Of a stretch of DNA of 64,000 nt, positions 1 to 12,463 are shown piece by piece. The position numbers were made by a program, and so were the translations under genes. The notes under the pieces are model-generated. The model was not told where the DNA came from. It was given only the letters and a program-made list of their open reading frames with translations, and searched no databases. Position 1 is the first letter of the stretch, and each line of letters opens with the position of its first letter. Origin of the DNA: Bugula neritina (taxonomy: Eukaryota; Bryozoa; Gymnolaemata; Cheilostomatida; Bugulidae); assembly GCA_964035545.1 (NCBI GenBank), contig OZ037767.1, positions 6,038,207 to 6,102,206 of the forward strand. Reading direction: 5' to 3'.

Positions 1-2262
1 CTTATACTACATTTGTCTTATTCGGGCTAATGTTATGTGATTCCATGTAGTATGCAGCATTGATGACATTATGGTCGACCAAATACATTACAGTCACATA
101 ACCTTTTATACACCACTAGGTCCTGCTATATGTCAAACAGGCATCAAAATTATTTTGAATATTTTTGCATTTAAATCATTTTTTCTGTCATATAACACAA
201 AGTAATGAAATATTACAGGCATTTATGCTTACACTTGTTATTACCAGATATTTCCAGCTATTTTAGAAAAATGTATGCCCTATTCTCTGGCCTTCTTCTA
301 ATGAGCAGACAAGCTAATATGAATTCACTGAGTCATGGAATTCATGATAGTATGGCCAAAAAGTGTGAAGAAATTTAAAAAAATATCTAGTTCAAGTTTA
401 GAACTTTTGTATGTTATGGTTGAGCAGCTTTTAAAAATGTTTGTATATAGAGTTTATTATGGTTTCAACTTAGTACTGAAGTACCCTGTCATGACGCAAT
501 GTTTTGTATTTGTTCAAATGGTACAGTAATATTATGTAACTCAATAAACCAATAGAGCCACAGTACTGCCTTGTTATATACTGTTTCACCAATACACAGC
601 TTATTGAGCTCAGGCTAATTCAAAGTATTTTAGCCTTTGTTCTCAATATTCATATTTAGGGCTTGGAAGGGCAACGATCTTGCCAAACAGTGTAAAGGAA
701 AAAATAATCCAAGAACCACAACTACTAGCCCATTGTGTTCATTCACTTGAGAGCAAGATATTGATTTCCAATAACTAATAGTAGTTAGACGCAAAGTTTA
801 TAAACAAATACTGCAATAACAGCAGTAAACATCTCACTGAATGAATGACTCAGTGTTTACTACCCTACTGGTAAATAGTATAATTGAATGGCTATACAGT
901 AACTAATTGGTTGTATACACACCAAGTTTCATTGAAGAAAAGGCAAAGTATTAATTAGACTCCCAAAGGCATGAGTCATAGAAGCCCCTTGGAATGCAGA
1001 GTAGAGTGGGTGTGTGCAATAACAGCCTATTGTGACAGCACACAGCAAGTGTCAACAGGAACTTCATCCTCTAACTACAGGGGTTTTCCATTTACTATAC
1101 TTAGGTTAGGGAATTCTTCAAAATTTATGAATGGAAAGTTACTTACACACTTAATACTGACATATTTACGGTATTCCTAAAGTAGACTATTGAAATATTA
1201 TAAATTAATATAGCTCTATAATAATTTCATGTATAATAAAAACGTATATAGCATAATATAGTAGCACAATCTTCTCCAATATATTGACATATACTTATGT
1301 AATATAATTTTATTAATATTTTGATATGAAATTATGTGATATAATATATTAGTATAAGATCATATAGTATAATGAGTAAATATGAAGTTCTGTTATTCAA
1401 CCAACTCTAAAGTTAGCGGTTCTTAAATGCAAGGCTTAATTCTTATTTTACATCATTTCAATTACACCAAACACATCTAGAATTAGCTTATTTGTAAGTC
1501 CATGTATGTGATATAATATTGCAAATAAAATTCAATGGTGCAGCTATATTTATACATTGACACTATTTTTACATGCTAAAAACAAAAGTAATAGAAACTA
1601 TATTCATGTTTGGTGACAAACCTTGTAAAGTAGACATAGCTAGCCGGGCCTTCAGCTCTTTCCCTCATGCTCTCAACTAAAGCTGTTTATGATTTGTTAT
1701 TTGCACTCATGTGCTACTACTGGTAGTGCATTGAGATGTGGTGATTCATCACATTCCTACATATCAGAGGATTTCCTAGGGAATCCTGACATCACACATC
1801 TTTGTAGTGTTGAGCAACCATCTAAAGCTTGTTGTAATTATGATGGAGGTTACAAAGTCCTAAAGCCAGCTATAATGATGGTTGACATCATCTAAACCAC
1901 ACTTTTACAGGTGCTTAAAAATTTCTACCATGAATAGATGAACTGAGTAAGTTGATTTCAACATAAGTTTCTGTCAGTTCACTTGGCTAATTTCTTTCTT
2001 ATAGCTCATGGCTGTTTTCTATTTATGTGAGAGCTGGGCCTAAGAACTTTGGATAGTTCTGTACATCTAAAGTTCATTATTTGTCCTATAATTATGCAAT
2101 CCTAGTATTGCCTTGCTTTTGTGTTATTTGTTTGTGGATCTGAAATGTTTTCATGTGTGCAACTTCAATTATGGTTACCTAGATGGTATTGTAAATAATT
2201 ATTTCCAACCGGATATAGTTTCCTAACACCATTTGGGCTTAAAGGGGAATCCGTCTAAAACG
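1..2262. other. gene-free stretch at the left edge
   Basis: AT-rich sequence with only short open frames that lack codon bias, recognisable domains and consistent splice sites. No SINE or MITE of the families seen later was recognised. The last part runs into the promoter of the bZIP gene. Confidence 0.5.
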
Positions 2263-2504
2263 TTCTGGAAAGCGCTAGATTATTTCGTCACCAATAACAA
2301 GCGTTGTTATTGGAAATTTGTATCGCGTGACCATGACGTTGTGTTTATACAGCTTGAGGATTCTCTTTTCTAAACATAATAACATTCACAGGAAAGCCCT
2401 AATGCGCCGCAGTGATTGGCCGAAATATGACTTATATATGTAGCGTTCAGGGGTTCCCTTCATTACTTCAATTTGCTCTGAATCACTCACACACTAGCTA
2501 GAGC
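2263..2504 (+). promoter_or_regulatory. putative promoter and 5' UTR of the FOS-type bZIP gene
   Basis: Several promoter-like motifs lie within 240 bases of the start codon. There is a TTCTGGAA dyad at 2263-2270 (STAT or heat-shock-element type), a perfect palindrome with two CCAAT boxes at 2291-2313, a CRE-like TGACGTTG at 2334-2341, an inverted CCAAT box (ATTGG) at 2414-2418, and a TATA-like run at 2431-2440. Transcription would then begin near 2465, about 40 bases before the ATG. CRE, STAT and CCAAT sites are typical of immediate-early fos promoters. I found no perfect CArG box. Motif matches alone do not prove function. Confidence 0.5.
2291..2313. repeat. 23-bp palindrome with two inverted CCAAT boxes
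   Basis: The arms CCAATAACAA and TTGTTATTGG are perfect reverse complements separated by GCG. Each arm holds a CCAAT box and an AACAA/TTGTT core of the type bound by HMG/SOX factors. It lies about 140 bases upstream of the TATA-like run. Confidence 0.75.
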
Positions 2505-3984
2505 ATGTACTACGCAGCTGAATCTGTAACCGAAGAATCCAGTTTACACATGGCGGAAAATAACAAAAGTTTTGATAGCAATAATTTTGGAAATGATTTC
2601 TATGGATTAGATACTGAGGGCTATTCGGAAATCTTTAGTGCAGTCGAAGATCAAGAAGTGGTAAGTAAGGTAAATTGAATACTATTTCAGTATAACTATA
2701 AGTAATAATATTTCATGTCTGGGTTATTTAATACAGTGCTACAAATACAACCAGATCAATATATTTTACTATCTCTATTTTTATTATTGAAATTTTACCA
2801 AGAGTTAATGGATAGCAATTCTCTGTTTCTAACTTGTAGTATTAACTAGTTGCTAACTTCCAGCTTAGAATTCAATCGTACGAAGTCCAAAGTCCAATAT
2901 AGTTTTTCATGCGTATCACCAAAGTGCTATTGGTTAATACGCTCAATGAATCGTTTTATTGGCTAGTGGAATGACTTACTAACAATAGTAGTTTACGCTC
3001 GAGTGCACCTTCCAAATGCCAACACGTGCTTTCTAATAATGGGAGCAGCTGTATGTTTCATAACCGCGATGGCTAGTTACTAACTTGAATATTTTATTCT
3101 TGCAGCCTGACTTCATGACACTGAGCACTCCTCCTGTAACCAGCCAGAGTTTCCACCCTCTGGAGAGTTTCAGCTTTATTCCAACTTCACACTCACACGC
3201 CATAGCAACCAGTGAAAGTTATATGAACCTTGAAGCTACCCCCAGTTACTACAGTCCAGCCAGCACCCATAGTTATTCCCCAGTTCCAGATCAATATAGC
3301 CCAGTGCCAGTCATACCAGAGAAAGTATATAACAACAGGGGCCCAATCATAGTACCCTCAGCCACTGCTCCAGCTGAGCCTAAGCCTAGACGTAAAGGAG
3401 GCCGTAAACCCAAGAATGACCCGGTAAGCATCAAATTAACTGATTCCAGTAAACAACTTTGTGTGGTCAACCGAAAAGGCCTACTTTCTCGAATTGATGA
3501 GTTTCAAGTACTGATATTAGTAGCTTGTGATACTTGACACTTAGTATCAGGTTCTTGTGCAATAGTCAACAACAACTTGAGTTTATTGCAAAATGTTTAT
3601 GAGTTTCTGTGTTTATTTCAGTTACCCCCTCATCTTGAAGAGCGTAGAAGACTGAGACGTATTAGAAATAAAGAGGCAGCACAAAAGTGCAGAGAAAGAC
3701 GACTAGCCCAGACAGAAGACTTAATGCAGCAGATCGATGCGTTGGAAAGACAAGCTCAAAACTATGAAGATATAATTAACAGAATGAGAGAAATGAAAGA
3801 CCAGTGCGAATACATCCTTCATTCCCATAAAAACAACTGCAATAGAGTAGCTAAAAGGAGACTGAGCAGTGGATTAGTATTGAACACTTTTAGCAACAGC
3901 TCCTGCGCTATAGCTCACAGACGATCTAGTAGTTCAGAAGGAGAGATAACATCCCCCACCCTTCCTTTTACTTGTATCATGTAA
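2505..3984 (+). CDS. FOS: FOS/ATF3-group bZIP transcription factor
   Basis: Three exons, 2505-2660, 3106-3423 and 3622-3984, are joined by phase-0 GT/AG introns and give 278 residues. Exons 1 and 2 are low-complexity and Ser/Pro/Tyr-rich, ending in a basic GGRKPK patch. Exon 3 holds the bZIP: a basic region with N-x2-AA-x-KCRERR, then a zipper ending EYILHSH followed by a Cys. This aligns without gaps to c-Fos (EFILAAH) and to ATF3. Such proteins pair with Jun-type partners and bind AP-1 or CRE sites in the nucleus. Only two of the five c-Fos zipper leucines remain; the heptad d positions read L, L, Y, M, C. The tail is Ser-rich and ends TSPTLPFTCIM. The protein is shorter than human FOS (380 aa). 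ATF3/JDP2 is the alternative. The FOS call rests on the zipper end, the basic flank and the promoter motifs. Confidence 0.88.
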
Positions 3985-4330
3985 ATGTCCACACGCTATC
4001 TAAGCATGCAATATACCAAGTCTATTTTTTATTTATTGATTTTCCGGTGCTATTTGATGATGTATCAGTATTCAAGCAATCATTTTTTAGTATTGTGTAT
4101 ATATCAGAAGGCTTCGAATCTCTTCATTCACTAATACAAGCTAATCATTCCGCAAAGTTATTTATGAAAGCACAACTCTTAAAAACATTGCTCATATTGT
4201 AATATTTTTATGGACAGATATACAACCTACAATGCTTTTATATTTTTTACTTTTTATGATTTTATCAGCAAGCCTCTGCCTTTCTACCTGTACATAGAAT
4301 TATGTAAAATACAAGATTAATATAAATAGA
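3985..4330 (+). promoter_or_regulatory. putative 3' UTR with instability and Pumilio-type elements
   Basis: After the stop codon there is an AU-rich ATTTA element (4031-4035), as in unstable immediate-early mRNAs. Two Pumilio-type TGTANATA sites follow, TGTATATA at 4096-4103 and TGTACATA at 4289-4296. A variant poly(A) signal AATATA lies at 4319-4324 with GT-rich sequence downstream near 4355. No canonical AATAAA is present in this interval. Confidence 0.4.
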
Positions 4331-5408
4331 AAACATAATCTTATAATGCGTTCCTGGTGTGTTATTACAACATATACACAAGTAAATACTTGGGCAACTG
4401 ACTATAGCAATATGTAATAGTAAGGTACAAGGTGATCTGAGAAAAGTAATTAAAACTTTTCATTTCAAAAGTTTACACTTTCTTTGAAAGTTATATTGAC
4501 CAAATGGCATAGTAACAAATTACAATATAGTCTATCTCAATGACTATTTCCTATTTCCTCTTGTCTAACTTCAGTTTCCTGTTTTTTTCTGCTGATGCAT
4601 CATGTGATGTGTAAATTGAAGGATGGGGGGCATGTCCTCATGAGGCAATCCTATGCCCTGTGAATGGGCATATCCTCATTACAGACACTTTTAGGCAAAA
4701 ACAATTATAATTTCAACTGAATGTGAGGTACTAAGCTACTGCTTTGGTTCAAAGTTGAAATTTTACAAAATATATGCCCGTTTGCTATTAACAGTGTGTG
4801 GGGCTAAATATAAAGTGTTTAATAAACTCAGAATTTTCAAAATTTTTATATATAATCAACTTTGCTTTATTTGCAGCCTGGTTTATGGACACAGACAAGT
4901 TCATTGTGCAGTATATGAATAAATTAGCTTTAATTAAACTCTTTTTTGTTAACCACATTTTGCAAGAGCCTAAAAACTATTATTTCATTTAAATAATTAA
5001 GCAATACATGACATGACATGAAAAGGCATGACAGCAGAGCACTTGCAATAGCCTGCCAGTGGGTACATTTGGTACATGCGTTCAAGTCTAGACTCAAAAA
5101 TAGACTGTGTGTTTTTTAGTCATTATTACTGCATTATATTATTAATGGGATGCAAGCAGAAGATGATTCTATCCGGCTACATAAGTCATTGACCTAAATT
5201 ATGGTGTCAGTACACAGAGAGAAATATTAGTGTTAAAGTGAACATAAGCTGACAACTAAAACCTCTCGTTTTTTGGATCCCTAAATTGACCAGCAGTGAA
5301 TAGAAATTAGTGTCAGGTACTGTTCACAGTGAATAGTATGTTAGATCAATGTTGATATAAAGAGTTGTGAAGTTGATTCTTTGTATTTATCACAATGAGC
5401 CAAATTAT
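4331..5408. other. gene-free stretch
   Basis: AT-rich with short open frames only. No repeat family or domain recognised. Confidence 0.45.
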
Positions 5409-5660
5409 GTTCAATGGTGATCTTATATATTTTCAATGGTGATCTTATATATTTTCAATGGTGATCTTATTTATGCTCAATAGTGATATTATATATGTTC
5501 AATGGTGAGCTTATATATATTCAATGGTGATCTTATTTATGCTCAATAGTGATATTATATATGTTTAATGATGATCTTATTTCTGTTCAATGATGATCTT
5601 AGATATGCTCAATGCTGAACTAAGTTATATTCAAAGCTGAACTTATAAATGTTCCATGCC
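5409..5660 (+). repeat. degenerate 21-bp tandem repeat (about 12 units)
   Basis: The unit TTCAATGGTGATCTTATATA repeats roughly every 21 bases. The first units are nearly identical and the later ones increasingly diverged (CTCAATAGTGATATTATAT, TTCAATGATGATCTTA), fading out near 5660. Confidence 0.85.
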
Positions 5661-5969
5661 GCTCTAATTTTCGTTGGAAATAAGCTTCTGCAAAAATTAT
5701 TAATGATCACTCTGAACTAACTTGTCATAACTTCTAACCAGTATGAGAGTATAGTAATGTGGATTTTATTGTATATGATAGTTGAATATAAGAAATGCAA
5801 CAAAAAATAACTTCTAAAGATTAAAATAAGAAAAAAAAACATGAAAATAAACATTTGCAGAATTTTTCTACGACTGTAAATTAAGTTAACTTTTCTCAAT
5901 ATTAGCAGAACCTGCTAAGACCATAGTGTGTGTCATTACATTCTTGCTCTGTAGTGTAGCGATAACCAA

Positions 5970-6290
5970 GCAGTTGTGGTGTGTAATGGTTAGCACACCT
6001 GTGTGCAAGTCCGAGGTCTGTGATAGTAACCCAAGTGCGGGAGGGGGAGGGGGAAGTTTTATAACTAATTCCAGCAGTTAGTAAAGTGTGGTAGTACTCC
6101 AAGAGGAGTTGAGTGGCCAGGGAAGCCTGAAGAAGTAGTATAAAAAGGGCAGCTGGGTTCTTGAGAAGTGGGTGAGGTGTAGTGTCGAGAGCGCCCAGTG
6201 AAGCTTGTAATGTAGTGGTGAGTGCGTCTGCTTGCAGGCTAAAGGTCTCGGCATGATTCGAAGTTCTGTGGCGGTCAAATTCTTTTTTGT
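5970..6290 (+). repeat. two tRNA-like SINE heads
   Basis: Two blocks look like pol III internal promoters. The first (about 5976-6063) has GTGTAATGGTTAGCACACC, a tRNA-like A box, then a G-rich run and AAGTTTTATA. The second (about 6191-6290) has TAGTGGTGAGTGCG as A box (from 6212) and GATTCGAAGTTC as B box (from 6255). Neither folds into a complete tRNA by eye, so I read them as degenerate tRNA-derived retroposons. A related head occurs near 55640. Confidence 0.5.
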
Positions 6291-6299
6291 GCTCTTATT

Positions 6300-9200
6300 C
6301 AGCATCTTTAAGTGCATGTTGTTGAAAAATGTTATGGGATCTACAACAAAAGATAAAAGTTGTTTAAAATTAAAACTCGTATTAGCATGAACAGTAAAAA
6401 TGCGTTAAGATATACAATCACAAGCAACGTAAATAAATTAAGTTCAACTTTGTAGAAGCTGAAGTCTAAGGCCAAAACTAATAGTATCTACAACGCTAGC
6501 TATAAATCTCAGCATAATTTCAGTGTCATCATACCAATTGCTTGACACTGAATAACTGTACAGGCTTTGGCAAACTTATGATCATTATGTTGCGTAGTGT
6601 TTGGGTTAGTTTGAGCTTATCAAAATTTAGTAGCAATTTTGGCCATCATTTTATTTCACTTCTTTTTTAATTACAAATGCAAGAGCTGTTGGGCATAATT
6701 AGTTTAGTTAATAAAAGCTTCTCTGCATCAAAAATATCTCAAAATGTCAGAGAACCACTATTTAAGCTAAAGTCAGCGTTTTATATAGACCCCTCATATT
6801 GAGATAACAGACAAATTTCAGTATGTCTATAAATTGAACAACAAATAACGTACTACCAAGAAAAATATTGCTACATGTTTTTATATTTAGTTGTGCTGTG
6901 CAAAGATAAATAAAAGAATAAACTGGTGGTACGGAAAGTAATAAATTTCTTTTTGTATTTATCAACTTTGCCAACTCACTACTAATTTTGGCATTTTGGT
7001 ACTTAGCTAAAAAAGTATAAAACAAGAAGCTAACTTGGCAGCTGCTTAAGGCCGATAACTACTTTTAGGCTGCTAAACTGCATTATTAACAATACTTCTA
7101 CAATCGGGGAGATTCAAATTAGTGAACTGAGCACAAGTTGCTAAAAGGTGAAGTAGAAATAAACGCTAATAGATGGTTACAGGAAAACTTGTATCAAATT
7201 GATGTAGGAATAGAGTAGTTTGGGAAATATCAGTCAATGTGGTCCTTATAAGTTATAGTTGCACCAAATCGAGTATCTGTCTACAGCAATAGTCATACTG
7301 TCTTTGTGATATTAAATGACAATGTAAGCAAATGATTGAGCTTACCCTTTGCTGCAATGACAACTTCAGTTCTAAGCTCTGAAAGAAAGTGTTCATCTTC
7401 TATCTCTAAGAGGTAACTGAAATCTTTACCCTTGTGATTAAAAGATTCAATGTCTTCATGTTGTGAGGTTGTGTGGAAGCACAAATTCACTGAATCTCAA
7501 AGCACAACCTCATAGTCTGAACTTCTGGTGTTCACTATGCCGGCAGAATATTTCTTCTGTCAATAGACCTGACTGAAAACTATGTGCTGTTATGTAATAA
7601 CCTTTGCTATGCTCTGTCACTGCTTGGTAAGCCAGGTTCTCGCCATTGAATTACAACTTAAATATTTCTGTACTATAGCTCTGTTATGCAACATTTTCTT
7701 TTGTTCCACCAAATAGCTTACACAACTTAGTTAGGCTTTTGAAGTGGTTTGCCTATTTAGTGGCTTGTTTCATTGTTAATTTTAGGCTTCTTGTTTGAAA
7801 CACATTTGCTAATAACTGAGTGTGTTGGAGTTTAACGATACATCTCCCTGATCTCTCTTTTACCCACATTTTAAATTAGTTGGCTTTCCTTTCCATTAAT
7901 AGAATTGACTAGTGAAGCCTAAACTGCCCATGCAAGATATATGTGCAGTTGGAATTTTTTTGTTAATAAATTCAACTGCAGCCTTAGTTTGTGATAAACA
8001 GGGTGTGGCGATGTTTAATATCAGTCTGGTAACAAGCTATTTGAAAATATTTTAAATTTATTCAAATATACATGTACATATATTTCAACAGTATTCAAAT
8101 AAATTGCACGTAAAATGTATAAATAGCATCTAACTGGGAAGTACTATTTGAATTGACCCAAATGCAGGGTTCAACTTGAGTGTGCACTCTATCCTAGCTT
8201 CCTATAAAGCTTTGCGATCATCGTTAGTGCACATGTGAAGGAATAATGTTGTTAGGTGAACAACTGCTAATGGTTCCATAATTCTTATGTAAATAAAATT
8301 TTGTTTAAACATATTTCATTGTAGCATTGATCTCACTTTCTGCTCCCATCAACCACCGGTTAGCCTCATTCAGATCTAGTGATGATGGTTACATAATAAT
8401 GGTAAAAAGTAGTGGTGACTGAAAAACTAAGTGGTTTCAGAGCTACAACCAAATATTGTTCAGCTTACACTAATCTGATGAGTTTTCAATTTTATCAAAA
8501 TAAGTGCAGGTCTAACAACTATTTGAGGTGTGGTGCAGGCTATAACGACAATAAAAAGCTCTGCGAACAACTTTAGTGCACGCCCTGCACTAATATTTCT
8601 CTCTGTGTAGATTAACAAATCCGGGTTGGTGAGTTGGTTTACTGACTCAGTAAATATATAAGTCATAATGGTATGACTAGTTTACGTTATTATATTATAA
8701 TTAAATTATAATTATATTATAATTTCTTATTAAAATATTCAGCAGAACCAATCATTAGGTACAGGTCTCCTTAATAGTTCTACACATATAGCTTTATATT
8801 TTTATATAGCTTTAACAATAATATGTTTTTACAATACTATGGCTTTCTATTTACAGGACTATACTATGCACAAATGTACATCATATCATAATTTTTATAT
8901 ATACAAAATATGAGACCACAAAGATCTGTCTATAGTCTAGACTGTGGGGTATTAGCTAGGAGTTGGAATCCTAATTACTGATGACCTAGTTTGCACTTAG
9001 CTTGAAATCTTAAGTAGGCTGCTGGAAAATATTGTTACTTTAGTGAAGACAGAACCTTCCTTGTAAATCCAAGTGAAATAAGCTCTTGAATCTGCTGGTT
9101 TAACAGCAGCTGCAGCCAATGAAAGGGGCAGGCAAACTCTTACCTAGTTATTTCTTAGCCATACAAAAACATCTGGACAAAATTTAATGTTTTAATAGCT

Positions 9201-11292
9201 TAGAACTTTTTAAAATTAAAGATTATTGAAGAATCTAAAATAAGATAAAGAAAATCGGCTAACTTACAAGTTACTCAATTTATTTACGGTATAAAAGTAA
9301 TTTGATGTAAAATATTTATTACAAGTATGTATATAATATGTAGAGCACATTACCACATTAATGATTGTCTAGACAACTTTTAAATAAAAAGTTAGAAGTC
9401 TACTGACAGCTTTAACTAGTAACATCATTTTCTGTCCAGTTAACAAGAGAGATTATAGCCCGTTATTGTTCTTATAGCTGGGCAATTTATTCTATTGTTT
9501 TTAGAGTTGGTGTCACACTATGCTGAGAAATATTTAGCCCACACCTATTTCATCACAATTCAATTTCATCATGATTTCGTCATCATAATTTTTTGATGTC
9601 GGCTTGTTTTTTTAATTATTTGTCTACATACTAGAAACATGGAAATATAGTCAAGTTATTTCACATGTATTTAACATGGCAGTGGAGATAGATACAGAAT
9701 ATTCTCTTGTTAACTTGTACAAGCTTTAATTCACGACTTTTGTATTGCAAAAGTGATCATGAAGATATAATAATTATATTGTGGGCAATCTATTAGTCAC
9801 TTTGTGCACTCAAATTACCTATACTTGCAACATCACAAAAAATACCATTATAATAGTAATGGTCAGCCCCCAGATATTTATTTCTGTGTCATGTGATTTT
9901 GTAGCCTTAGATTCCCACAGAAGTGTAGGGGCGTCAAACCCCTTTCCCAAATAGCTTTTGAGATGCTAGCGTTGTGCTATGGCATTGCTGCTCATCCTGG
10001 TTACTGTAGATATAGTTCTGGACATTTTGTAGAAGCTCTGGTTTGCTCAGTGACAGAAGTTACCACCAGGAATGTCAACAATTTCAGTGGTGGATGAATC
10101 CTCAACTTCCTTCCTCCTTTCAAGTTATACTTTGGAAGTTTGTGCTCAGCTATGCTAGTCCAGTGCTTGTTCTTACTAGTTTGACTCTTGACTGTATTGT
10201 CACACCATGCCATGTAATTAAGTAACTATAAAAATACTTATGTAAATTTACATCCTGTTGAAAATAATTTGTGAATGAAAAATAAACAATCATGTTTTTC
10301 ATCAGCTGTTAGTTTTGCAATAAATTTGCCTGCTGTTCAGTCATGCATTTCCTACATACTGCGTATCGTTGCAACAGCTTCAATAACATGTCTCAACTCT
10401 GGAACACTAAAATTAGATTAATAATGCAAATTTGGAAAAATAATTCTGTCTGAAATAAAGTAACAGTGTCCTAACTAGTTTATATAAACACATTCTAGTC
10501 AACAAACAAATATTGTAGCATATTACAAAATTTCTAAATTCATTCACAACCTCACAACCATAAAGGATGCTTCAAGAAGTTGCTACTATTACAATTTATC
10601 AATTAAATGAACTCCTTCAGTACTTTTAAAGTAGCTTTTATACTACATAGATTACCTACTACCTACTGATAATCCGCTGTAGCCTTCCATGAGCTGCAGT
10701 GTCAGTTTTCTTTCAGCTTATAATTACTGTCATGTAAAGTATAAACCATCATATGTACCATTTTACTGTCATTATGCATATTATATACTTTATTTGTATC
10801 AGTTTATTATCAAATGTTTCAATGATTGCTTTGATTTTTAATTAGTTAAACCTTTCTCAACTGCTATTATAAGGTAGGTGCAACTCTTTCTAATCTAACA
10901 AAGACAGAAGAATATTTTATTTAACAATGATATAAAACTTTTTACAAATTTAACTCGTAACATAATAAAATATTACGTAACTAAAACGTATTCTAATCAA
11001 ATCATTGTACAAGCAAGTAGTATATAGTTGTAGCTCATAACATAGATTTCCTATTATTGCCTGCATACTTTTAATACCTTCCCTGTCTTTTTTGCATTTT
11101 AAATTTTGTATGAAAATTAAGCTATTTAATTAATGCAACCTCATCAGTTATTCTCAGAAGTATATTATTTTCGTAAAACTGCACTCTACTTGCTTCAGAA
11201 AAGCTTTTTCTACACATTTTGTTTACACTATTTTGAGATTCTGAGAGTCGTGGACAGTTATTAAAATTATAAATACTAGTTTTCAACAGTTA
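6300..11292. other. long gene-free stretch
   Basis: AT-rich intergenic DNA. Open frames at 6762-7025, 7293-7490, 8460-8666 and 10001-10213 (all minus strand) are short and match no family I recognise. The frame at 7293-7490 is followed by a donor-like AAAG/GTAAGC but has no acceptor or partner exon. An AT-only palindromic patch lies at about 8690-8735. Confidence 0.45.
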
Positions 11293-11636
11293 GCCTAGGG
11301 CCAAACGGTGCGTATTTTCGCATGCGAAAATTGAAATCACAAGTAGCAAAGGTGTCCACTGTAGCGTCAGTGATGCGTGATAAATAAAGTTTTCATTTTT
11401 AAATCGCACTCGCTTTTAATAAAACGCAATTTACTGGAATTTAGCACTAAAATAAAGAAATTGGGCTTGCTAAATAACTACCAACCAATTAGGTGACGAC
11501 GACAGAGACGATTCGCACTTGCGTTCAGAATGCTGAGCGACAAGTGCAAATGTTTTCTCAACGCGTACAGTGGACACCTTTGCTACTTGTGATTTCAATT
11601 TTCGCATGCGAAAATACGCACCGTGTGGCCCTAGGC
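11293..11636. mobile_element. PIF/Harbinger-like MITE with 71-bp terminal inverted repeats
   Basis: The left arm 11293-11363 and right arm 11566-11636 are reverse complements over 71 bases with one mismatch (position 12). The ends read GCCTAGGGCCA and TGGCCCTAGGC and are flanked by TTA on both sides (11290-11292 and 11637-11639). A 3-bp TTA/TAA duplication is the hallmark of PIF/Harbinger insertion. The 344-bp element has no coding capacity, so it would move only with a transposase supplied elsewhere. The near-identity of the arms suggests it is young. Confidence 0.88.
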
Positions 11637-11639
11637 TTA

Positions 11640-12463
11640 CAGCTCAAAATTAGTAACATGAATGTTATATGACCTATATAAATTAATGTTATCTATAATA
11701 AATATATATTGTTTTTAATAAATATATACTAACTATAAATTTACATATAAATTTGAGAGTATTTTATATAGTATAAAAGGTACTATTATTCATATAATGA
11801 TATAGTCTACTGATATATCTACAATACAAACTAGCTTTGAATTCTGTAACCAAGCACTGAATTTCTAAATTTCACCTGCATTTACTTTAAACTTGTGACT
11901 TTAATTTAACTTATAATAAATAAAGGTTATATAAAGGAGCTGCTGAGTGGCGGTTGAATAGCACTAGTTCTAGCATATATATTTATGTAGCATGAGAACT
12001 TCTCTTGAGACGCTTCAAACATAAATTTTGGATCAAAAGTTACAAACCTAAGCTAATCGGGAATCTACATCTCTGCACCAAAGTGTAACATGGAGGGGCT
12101 TTAGGAATATTTATCAGAAATATTACAACATTTGATGAAGGAGGAAATGTTGATAATTAAAAGACATTTTCATCACAGATCAACCTGTATAAGCAGTTTT
12201 TGTAATCTGATCAGTTTTCCTGTTTGCAGCTTTCCTTGTGTGAGACAATACAAAACTGGGTTTACTTGACTAAATTTCCAGGAAGAAAAGCCATTTTGCC
12301 TTGTACTGCAATGTATTGCTTCAAGTTATTTACTAAATAATTTTCATTGAGTAAATTGGTTGACACAGGCTCGTTCATTAAAATTTGCTATCATATTCAT
12401 TTTGTAACTCGCAGCAAATAACATTTATTAAAATAAATCAACAGCTCATTATGATAAAGTGTT
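11640..12463. other. gene-free stretch
   Basis: AT-rich sequence between the MITE and the first SINE; nothing recognised. Confidence 0.45.

Noticed and set aside
971-1180. Open frame of 69 codons on the plus strand
   Set aside because: No family resemblance, no promoter or splice context.
7293-7490. Minus-strand frame of about 65 codons with a donor-like AAAG/GTAAGC after it
   Set aside because: It opens from a GTG, has no clear acceptor and no partner exon. A decayed transposase fragment is possible but unsupported.
10001-10225. Overlapping open frames of 60-70 codons on both strands
   Set aside because: No recognised domain, no splice context and no neighbouring exons. Probably chance.
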